Positions 1-4,249 of a stretch of DNA of 5,653 nt are shown here, piece by piece. Under the pieces are notes generated by a model. That model worked only from the letters and a program-made list of their open reading frames with translations. It made no database searches and had not been told where the DNA came from. How positions within the stretch are numbered: the stretch's first letter is position 1; every line of letters starts with the position of its first letter. The position numbers were made by a program, and so were the translations under genes. The stretch is from an uncultured Ruminococcus sp. (GTDB taxonomy: Bacteria; Bacillota; Clostridia; Oscillospirales; Ruminococcaceae). Where the stretch lies: positions 1-5,653 of the forward strand of contig CAMHMM010000136.1 of the NCBI GenBank assembly GCA_946186215.1, given 5' to 3'.

Positions 1-46
1 CGAGGGCGAGCTTTCGGGGATAGCAGAAGAATTTATGTGGTTTTAA
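1..46 (+). CDS. possible 3' end of a convergent plus-strand gene (partial, unidentified)
   Basis: The frame starting at base 2 reads EGELSGIAEEFMWF and stops at TAA (44 to 46), 30 bases before a strong hairpin terminator. That layout, a stop codon then a terminator shared with the minus-strand pump gene, is what a convergent gene end would look like. Fourteen codons are too few to identify a family, and another plus-strand frame is also open here, so this may be plain intergenic DNA. No minus-strand gene start is visible between 1 and 74. Confidence 0.3.
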   Translation, partial: EGELSGIAEEFMWF

Positions 47-74
47 AGAATGCTGTAAAGCTCAGATGTACAGC

Positions 75-122
75 AAAAAACTCTGCCATCGGAATACATC
101 AGTGTTCCGATGGCAGAGTTTT
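75..122 (-). terminator. Rho-independent terminator of the metal-export unit, possibly bidirectional
   Basis: Bases 77 to 94 pair perfectly with 105 to 122, giving an 18-bp stem with a 10-base loop (95 to 104). The stem core is CTCTGCCATCGGAA. On the minus strand the stem runs into six T residues (complement of A75 to A80), as expected for a terminator 18 bases after the ATPase stop codon. On the plus strand the right arm ends in TTTT (119 to 122), so weaker termination of a convergent plus-strand transcript is also possible. Confidence 0.9.
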
Positions 123-140
123 ACAGATAATGATTTACTG

Positions 141-2027
141 TTAATTAAGCTTTGGTACCTTCAGCGATCTTATTGCATTCAGCACAGCCAGCACCATAAC
201 ACCCACATCTGCAAAGATAGCGAGCCACATATTGGCAATGCCCAGTGCGCCAAGCAGCAGGCACAAAAGCTTTATCCCTATTGCAAACCAGATATTTTCA
301 TAAACTATCCGCATACATTTACGGGATATGGCTATCGCAAGTGGAAGCTTCAGAGGATCGTCATCCATGAGCACAACATCAGCGGCCTCTATTGCAGCAT
401 CTGAGCCCAGACCGCCCATGGCGATTCCCACATCTGCGCGGGAGAGAACAGGCGCATCGTTGATACCGTCACCCACAAATGCGAGAGACCTGCCCTTTGC
501 CTTGCTTTCAAGCAACTTTTCTGTGATCTCTACCTTGTCCGCAGGCAAAAGCTCGGTGTGTACCTCATCTATGCCAAGCTCCTTTGCTACTGCTTCACCG
601 ACCGAATTTATATCGCCTGTGAGCATCACGGTTTTGTGTATGCCTTGTTTTTTCAGACTGCTTATCGCTGATCTTGAATTTTCTTTCAAAGTATCGCTGA
701 TAAGGATATGTCCCGCATAGCCGCCGTTTACAGCCATGTGAACGACAGTTCCCACACTGTGGCAGTTGCAGTATTCAACGCCTATGTGCTGCATCAGCTT
801 GTCATTTCCAACGGCGATCTTCATTTCATCCACATCGGCAAGCATACCCTTGCCGCCGATCTCCTCGATGATGCCTATTCGTCCCGCATCGATCTCCTTG
901 CCGTATGCTTTGCATATGCTGCGGCTGATAGGGTGATTGGATGAGCTTTCGGCAGCTGCGGCAAGCTCGATCGTCCTGTCATTTTCCATTATGCCGTGGT
1001 GGATGCCCGTCACTTCAAAGGAGCCCTTTGTGAGCGTTCCCGTTTTGTCAAAGACAACTATATCGGTCTTTGAGAGCGTTTCAAGATAGTTGGCACCTTT
1101 TATCAGTATACCCTTGCGGCTCGCACCGCCAAGCCCTGCAAAGAAGCTGAGAGGGATGCTGACGACCAGAGCACAGGGACAGCTTATTACAAGGAAGGTG
1201 AGTGCTCGGTATATCCATTTTCCCCATTCGGGTGAATGAGACATCATGAGCATGGCAAGTGGGGGAAGAATAGCAAGAGAAAGTGCGCAGATACATACCG
1301 CAGGAGTGTATACCTTTGCAAATTTAGTGATGAACTGCTCTGATTTGGATTTCTTCGAGCTTGAATTCTCCACAAGATCGAGTATCTTTGATGCTGTGGA
1401 TTCACCGAATTCCTTTGTAGTGCGTATCTTTATAAGGCCGCTGAGGTCGATCGAACCGCTTACCACCTCATCGCCCTCGCATACCTCGCGGGGGATGCTC
1501 TCACCTGTAAGAGCGGCTGTATCTATGGATGCGCGTCCCTCGGTAATAATGCCGTCTATGGGGATCTTTTCTCCGGGCTTTACAACTATGACGGAGCCTA
1601 CGGGCACTTCATCAGGATCAGTCTCACAGATACCCTCCGGAGTTTCAAGATAAGCGCAGTCAGGTCTGATATCCATCAGTTCGGAAATGCTCTTGCGGCT
1701 TTTTCCTACTGCTACCGACTGGAAAAGCTCGCCTATCTGGTAAAAGAGCATTACCGCGATTGCCTCGGTATAATCCTCCGAGCCGCTTACAAGAGCGATT
1801 GCGAATGCGCCCACCGTAGCGATACCCATGAGAAAGCATTCATCAAACACCATCCCGCGGATGATGCCGAGAAACGCCTTTCTCAGGATATCATAGCCGA
1901 TAACGATGTATGGGATAAGGAAAAGTACGAATTTCAGCACCCCTGAAACGGGGATAAGATTAAGGATCACCAGCAGTACAGCCGCAGCGATAATGCGTAT
2001 CAGCACTTTTTTCTGCTTTTTATTCAT
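141..2027 (-). CDS. P1B-type heavy-metal (Zn2+/Cd2+/Pb2+) exporting ATPase, without N-terminal HMA domain
   Basis: Membrane pump of the CadA/ZntA family (P1B-2), which uses ATP to expel Zn2+, Cd2+ or Pb2+ from the cytoplasm. All core motifs are present: actuator TGES at 174-177, the transmembrane metal site CPC at 283-285, phosphorylation motif DKTGTLT at 327-333 with D327 the phosphorylated residue, HP at 365-366, TGD at 470-472, and GDGINDAP from 519 with hinge D520/D524. K586 in TM7 and D607 in TM8 (FADVG) match the lysine and aspartate that mark the Zn/Cd/Pb class, as opposed to copper pumps. Eight hydrophobic segments fit TM1-4 (about 8-28, 31-50, 64-82, 86-107), TM5-6 (240-262, 272-296) and TM7-8 (578-596, 598-618). 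The protein begins only about 7 residues before TM1. At 628 residues it is roughly 100 shorter than CadA/ZntA because the N-terminal metal-binding domain is absent. That domain is encoded by the gene just upstream, 23 bases away. The start is supported by AAGGTGATC (2031-2039) directly before the ATG. I leave the symbol blank because cadA versus zntA cannot be decided from sequence. Confidence 0.96.
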   Translation of the reverse strand: MNKKQKKVLIRIIAAAVLLVILNLIPVSGVLKFVLFLIPYIVIGYDILRKAFLGIIRGMVFDECFLMGIATVGAFAIALVSGSEDYTEAIAVMLFYQIGELFQSVAVGKSRKSISELMDIRPDCAYLETPEGICETDPDEVPVGSVIVVKPGEKIPIDGIITEGRASIDTAALTGESIPREVCEGDEVVSGSIDLSGLIKIRTTKEFGESTASKILDLVENSSSKKSKSEQFITKFAKVYTPAVCICALSLAILPPLAMLMMSHSPEWGKWIYRALTFLVISCPCALVVSIPLSFFAGLGGASRKGILIKGANYLETLSKTDIVVFDKTGTLTKGSFEVTGIHHGIMENDRTIELAAAAESSSNHPISRSICKAYGKEIDAGRIGIIEEIGGKGMLADVDEMKIAVGNDKLMQHIGVEYCNCHSVGTVVHMAVNGGYAGHILISDTLKENSRSAISSLKKQGIHKTVMLTGDINSVGEAVAKELGIDEVHTELLPADKVEITEKLLESKAKGRSLAFVGDGINDAPVLSRADVGIAMGGLGSDAAIEAADVVLMDDDPLKLPLAIAISRKCMRIVYENIWFAIGIKLLCLLLGALGIANMWLAIFADVGVMVLAVLNAIRSLKVPKLN

Positions 2028-2030
2028 TCA

Positions 2031-2039
2031 GATCACCTT
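2031..2039 (-). promoter_or_regulatory. ribosome binding site of the metal ATPase
   Basis: The minus strand reads AAGGTGATC, then TGA, then the ATG at 2027. GGTGATC is an exact match to the anti-Shine-Dalgarno end of 16S rRNA. It lies in the 23-base gap after the HMA gene and fixes the ATPase start just upstream of TM1, which confirms that no HMA domain is fused to the pump. Confidence 0.8.
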
Positions 2040-2050
2040 CCCGCGGCAGA

Positions 2051-2269
2051 TCAGAAAAAGATCTCGCAGTCGTCCTCTACCTTTTTGCAGTTTTTCAGAA
2101 CAACAGGCATGACTGCCTTGGGATCTGCACCATTCTCAAACTCCACAGCCATTTTAAGAGTCATGAAATTAACGGTGCAATCCTTTACGCCCTCGGTATT
2201 CTTGGCTGCATCCTCCATTTTCAGGGCGCAGTTGGCGCAGTCAACATCGATCTTGTAGGTCTTTTTCAT
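2051..2269 (-). CDS. free-standing heavy-metal-associated (HMA) domain protein, 72 aa
   Basis: A small cytoplasmic metal-binding protein of the HMA/CopZ-like ferredoxin fold. The motif DVDCANCA (C11, C14) near the N-terminus is the CxxC metal site. The aspartate just before the first cysteine is typical of HMA domains from Zn/Cd/Pb pumps (compare GMDCAACA in ZntA). The order of strand, CxxC, helix, strand, helix fills the whole protein, with no signal peptide or membrane segment. Additional cysteines are C31, C61 and C68, the last two in the tail NCKKVEDDCEIFF. The gene is first in the unit, 23 bases before an ATPase that lacks its own HMA domain. I infer that it delivers metal to the pump or senses metal for it, in trans. 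The frame is open to a further upstream ATG/GTG (to 2308), but I chose the ATG at 2269. It has a ribosome binding site 9 bases upstream, and the longer version would run translation back through the inverted-repeat operator. Confidence 0.9.
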   Translation of the reverse strand: MKKTYKIDVDCANCALKMEDAAKNTEGVKDCTVNFMTLKMAVEFENGADPKAVMPVVLKNCKKVEDDCEIFF

Positions 2270-2276
2270 ATGATCA

Positions 2277-2285
2277 GATCCTTTC
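2277..2285 (-). promoter_or_regulatory. ribosome binding site that decides the HMA protein start
   Basis: The minus strand reads GAAAGGATC, with AAAGGA at 2284-2279, and is followed 9 bases later by the ATG at 2269. This supports the 72-residue product over an 85-residue one beginning at 2308. Confidence 0.7.
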
Positions 2286-2288
2286 ATT

Positions 2289-2320
2289 ATATATGAACAA
2301 GTGTGCATATGTTCTTATAT
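2289..2320. promoter_or_regulatory. 11-10-11 inverted repeat, candidate ArsR/SmtB-family metal-sensor operator
   Basis: The left arm ATATATGAACA (2289-2299) and right arm TGTTCTTATAT (2310-2320) are reverse complements at 10 of 11 positions, around a 10-base spacer. The ATAnnTGAACA / TGTTC core resembles operators of SmtB/CzrA/CadC-type repressors, which carry ATA-TGAA-CA half sites upstream of zinc or cadmium efflux genes. It lies between the likely -10 region and the ribosome binding site of the HMA gene, where a bound repressor would block initiation. No such regulator is encoded in the window, so the binding protein is inferred. Confidence 0.65.
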
Positions 2321-2353
2321 AATAAGCTTATCACATCGCTTCTTATTTGTCAA
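2319..2353 (-). promoter_or_regulatory. candidate promoter of the metal-export unit
   Basis: The minus strand carries a perfect -35 box TTGACA (2353-2348). The -10 is less clear. GATAAG (2332-2327) has 15-base spacing and an extended TGn just before it; TAAGCT (2330-2325) has 17-base spacing; TATTAT (2324-2319) has 23-base spacing. Either of the first two would start transcription at about 2320, at the edge of the inverted repeat. An ATAAGCTTAT palindrome (2322-2331) overlaps the -10 region. DNA upstream of the -35 (2354-2400) is rich in A/T runs. The downstream TATAAT (2291-2286) would start the transcript inside the ribosome binding site, so I do not favour it. Confidence 0.6.
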
Positions 2354-2400
2354 TAGGAAAGGCCAAAAAATATTTGCCGTTTTTCACAAAATTATCACTC

Positions 2401-2442
2401 AAAAATGTAAAAACTGCTGTGAAGTATCAACTCCACAGCAGT
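2401..2442 (-). terminator. Rho-independent terminator of the pfkA-queC unit
   Basis: Bases 2413-2421 (ACTGCTGTG) pair with 2434-2442 (CACAGCAGT), nine base pairs. A single mismatch and a further AGT/ACT pairing (2423-2425 with 2430-2432) close a 4-base loop. On the minus strand the hairpin is followed by TTTTTACATTTTT. It begins 5 bases after the queC stop codon and separates this unit from the metal-export promoter downstream. Confidence 0.88.
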
Positions 2443-2447
2443 CTGTG

Positions 2448-3116
2448 TCACATAAGGTCTATTCCGTTTGCAAGAAATGCCGCACGCCTGTCGATACAGG
2501 TGGCGCATTTGCCGCAGGGCTCCTCGCCGCCCTCATAGCAACTCCATGTGATCTCATAGGGGACACCGAGGCGCTTACCTGCAGCAACTACCTGTGCCTT
2601 GTTCATTTTAGCAAAGGGGGCTTCAAGGTAAAGCTGCTTTCCGCTTCCTTCATATATCGCCTTGTTCATGCTTTCAACAAATTCGACCGAGCAATCGGGG
2701 TATGCACTTCCTGCTGCATCATCAGAATGGGCACCGTACATTATAACTCCGCATTCTTTTGAAAGGGCAATGCTTGCAGCAACAGAGAGAAACAATCCGT
2801 TCCTGAAGGGAACATAGGTGCTCACAGGCGCACCGTCTGTCTTTGCGGTCTGCTCAGCGTAGCTTTCATGGGGAATATCGCCCCTGCCGTCAAGGAGCGT
2901 ACAGTCAGAGAAGCGGAAAATATCAGTCAGATCCGTTTCCAGATGCTCAACATGGTAGTATTCAGCGGTCTTTCTCGCTGCTTCAAGCTCTTTTTTATGC
3001 TTTTGCCCGTAGTATATCGAAAGAGCGATAACATTTTCTGCGGAATATCTGTCCACAGCCATTGCAAGCAGGGTAGTGCTGTCTACACCGCCGCTTGATA
3101 AGACGAGAGCCTTCAT
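2448..3116 (-). CDS. queC: 7-cyano-7-deazaguanine (preQ0) synthase QueC
   Basis: QueC converts 7-carboxy-7-deazaguanine to preQ0 using ATP and ammonia, a cytoplasmic step towards the modified tRNA base queuosine. The PP-loop ATP-pyrophosphatase motif SGGVDS is at residues 8-13, followed by the conserved YGQKH (36-40), YVPFRN (101-106), GAHSDD (129-133) and YPDC (139-142). Four cysteines near the C-terminus (C193, C201, C204, C207, in WSCYEGGEEPCGKCATC) form the family's zinc site. At 222 residues it has normal length and no sign of damage. I chose the ATG at 3116, because GGTGA sits 5 bases upstream and MKALVLSSGG starts as the family does. A GTG at 3125 would add only MTD. One base (3117) separates it from the pfkA stop codon, so translation is probably coupled. 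No queD, queE or folE lies in the window. Confidence 0.97.
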   Translation of the reverse strand: MKALVLSSGGVDSTTLLAMAVDRYSAENVIALSIYYGQKHKKELEAARKTAEYYHVEHLETDLTDIFRFSDCTLLDGRGDIPHESYAEQTAKTDGAPVSTYVPFRNGLFLSVAASIALSKECGVIMYGAHSDDAAGSAYPDCSVEFVESMNKAIYEGSGKQLYLEAPFAKMNKAQVVAAGKRLGVPYEITWSCYEGGEEPCGKCATCIDRRAAFLANGIDLM

Positions 3117-3117
3117 A

Positions 3118-4140
3118 TCAGTCACCGAATGAGATGCCGAGTGCCTTTGCGCTCTTTACATATCCGCCATTGGGATCGACAAATTTAGTCTTTCCTGCAA
3201 CCTCTTCAAGGGGGTTCTCGGATATTTCGGATTTGATCATCGCTACGGAATAGCCGTATTTCTTGTCAGCTATGAGCTGAGCTGCGCGGACACCGAATCT
3301 GGTTGCAAGTATCCTGTCGTAGGCACTGGGGCTTCCGCCTCTGAGCATATGGCCGGGAACGCATACTCTTGTTTCAATTCCTGTTGCCTTCTGTACCTGA
3401 GCGGCAATTGTATTTGTAGCAGTGGTTATGCCTGCTTCAAGTCTTGCTTTAGCTCTGTCCTTCTTTTTGAGCTTAGCTTCGTCGGTGCTGTAAGCGCCCT
3501 CTGCGACAGCTACGATAGAGAATCTGTGACCATTGTCGGAGCGCTTCTGGAGCGCATCGCAGATCTTGTCGATATCATAGGGTATCTCGGGGATGATTAT
3601 GGCATCAGCGCCGCCGGCAATACCTGAATAAAGTGTGAGCCAGCCGGCCTTGTTTCCCATTATCTCCACCATGAGTATCCTGCTGTGTGATGCTGCTGTA
3701 GTATGAAGCCTGTCTATTACATCGGTCGCTGTATCAACTGCGGTATGGAAGCCGAATGTGACATCCGTTCCGAATATATCGTTGTCTATTGTCTTGGGCA
3801 GACCTATGACATTAAGCCCTTCCTGCGAAAGGAGATTGGCTGTCTTGTGTGTGCCGTTTCCGCCTAAGGTAAGCAGGCAGTCGAGCTTGAGTGCCTTGTA
3901 GGTATCCTTCATCTGCTTTACCTTGTCCACATTGTCCTCGCCGATGGATGAAATCATCTTGAATGGCTGGCGCTTGGTACCGAGGATAGTTCCGCCCATG
4001 GTGAGTATCCCCGAGAATTCGGAGGGCTGCATTTCACGGGCTATATTGTTGATAAGTCCGTAATACCCGTTCTGGATGGCGGAGTTCAAGCCCTGACAAT
4101 CGCCGCCGCTGGTAAGGATGCCTATTCTTTTCTTGCCCAT
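3118..4140 (-). CDS. pfkA: 6-phosphofructokinase with an apparent internal deletion near the N-terminus
   Basis: Glycolytic enzyme that phosphorylates fructose 6-phosphate to fructose 1,6-bisphosphate in the cytoplasm. Visible family motifs are SGGDCQGLN (11-19), GGTILGTKR (49-57, R57 matching E. coli R72), GGNG (93-96), PKTIDND (115-121, with D119 the catalytic base), SHSR (151-154, R154 matching E. coli R162), MGNKAG (161-166), PEIP (184-187), E214 and GHMLRGGSP with YDRIL (263-278). The phosphoryl-donor signature is mixed. G96 corresponds to G104 of ATP-using enzymes, while K116 in PKTIDND corresponds to the lysine common in PPi-using and some ATP-using group III enzymes. The usual Asp of GGDG is Asn (N95). 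At residues 21-26, NSAI is followed almost directly by QNGYYGL. E. coli PfkA has 19 residues between NAAI and the GY of GYLGL, so about 17 residues are missing here (helix A and the next strand). The reading frame is intact throughout. The start is set by AGGAGG 7 bases upstream. The gene is coupled to queC, and activity is uncertain because of the gap. Confidence 0.93.
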   Translation of the reverse strand: MGKKRIGILTSGGDCQGLNSAIQNGYYGLINNIAREMQPSEFSGILTMGGTILGTKRQPFKMISSIGEDNVDKVKQMKDTYKALKLDCLLTLGGNGTHKTANLLSQEGLNVIGLPKTIDNDIFGTDVTFGFHTAVDTATDVIDRLHTTAASHSRILMVEIMGNKAGWLTLYSGIAGGADAIIIPEIPYDIDKICDALQKRSDNGHRFSIVAVAEGAYSTDEAKLKKKDRAKARLEAGITTATNTIAAQVQKATGIETRVCVPGHMLRGGSPSAYDRILATRFGVRAAQLIADKKYGYSVAMIKSEISENPLEEVAGKTKFVDPNGGYVKSAKALGISFGD

Positions 4141-4147
4141 AATTATT

Positions 4148-4153
4148 CCTCCT
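4148..4153 (-). promoter_or_regulatory. ribosome binding site of pfkA
   Basis: AGGAGG on the minus strand, 7 bases before the ATG at 4140. This is a strong consensus site and excludes an alternative upstream start that would restore the missing N-terminal segment. Confidence 0.85.
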
Positions 4154-4165
4154 GTTTTGTATTTT

Positions 4166-4181
4166 CTGCTTTATAAAGCAG
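4166..4181. repeat. 16-base perfect palindrome in the pfkA leader
   Basis: CTGCTTTATAAAGCAG is its own reverse complement. In the pfkA mRNA it can fold as a 6-bp stem with a TATA loop, 12 bases upstream of the AGGAGG site. It could be a protein-binding site, an mRNA-stabilising hairpin or a chance palindrome. It is not followed by a T-tract on the minus strand, so it is not a normal terminator for the upstream gene. Confidence 0.5.
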
Positions 4182-4213
4182 TCCATATGATGATAAGGTA
4201 ATACAATGTGTGT

Positions 4214-4240
4214 TTTATATTACACCGGGTGTTTGTAAAT
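4214..4240 (-). promoter_or_regulatory. weak candidate pfkA promoter with an 11-base inverted repeat
   Basis: The gap between the upstream gene and pfkA (4141-4249) is AT-rich. The minus strand has TATAAA (4219-4214) as a possible -10, but the hexamer 17 bases upstream is poor (AAATTT), and a TTTACA is only 14 bases away. Between them, ACACCGGGTGT (4222-4232) is an odd-centred inverted repeat (ACACC-G-GGTGT on the plus strand) that could be an operator. There is no clear terminator after the upstream gene, so pfkA-queC may also be read through from it. Confidence 0.35.
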
Positions 4241-4249
4241 TTATGCTTG

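Noticed and set aside
328..1653. Several plus-strand open frames antisense to the metal ATPase
   Set aside because: They are serine-, alanine- and isoleucine-rich reverse-strand shadows of a fully conserved ATPase gene and contain no motifs.
2286..2291. Perfect TATAAT on the minus strand as the -10 of the HMA promoter
   Set aside because: Transcription would begin inside or after the ribosome binding site, and the -35 region at proper spacing is poor. The TTGACA at 2353-2348 fits better.
2270..2308. Longer HMA protein beginning at 2308 (adds MHTCSYIMKGSDH)
   Set aside because: The extension lies over the inverted-repeat operator and the ribosome binding site. The ATG at 2269 has AAAGGA at good spacing, and MKKTYKIDVDCANC begins as HMA domains do.
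2301..2762. Plus-strand open frame of 153 codons over queC and the intergenic region
   Set aside because: It lies antisense to queC and its terminator, with no ribosome binding site and no recognisable domain. It is a shadow of the real gene.
3117..3125. QueC start at the GTG 3125
   Set aside because: It would overlap the end of pfkA. The ATG at 3116 has its own GGTGA 5 bases upstream, and the family N-terminus begins at MKALVLSSGG.
4166..4181. Palindrome as terminator of the upstream hypothetical gene
   Set aside because: It is 69 bases past the stop codon, the stem is only 6 bp and AT-rich, and it is followed on the minus strand by AAAATAC, not a T-tract.
4141..4249. A preQ1 riboswitch controlling the pfkA-queC unit
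   Set aside because: The leader lacks the class I pattern of a short GC stem followed by an A-rich tail pairing back into the loop next to the ribosome binding site, and nothing fits class II or III by eye.
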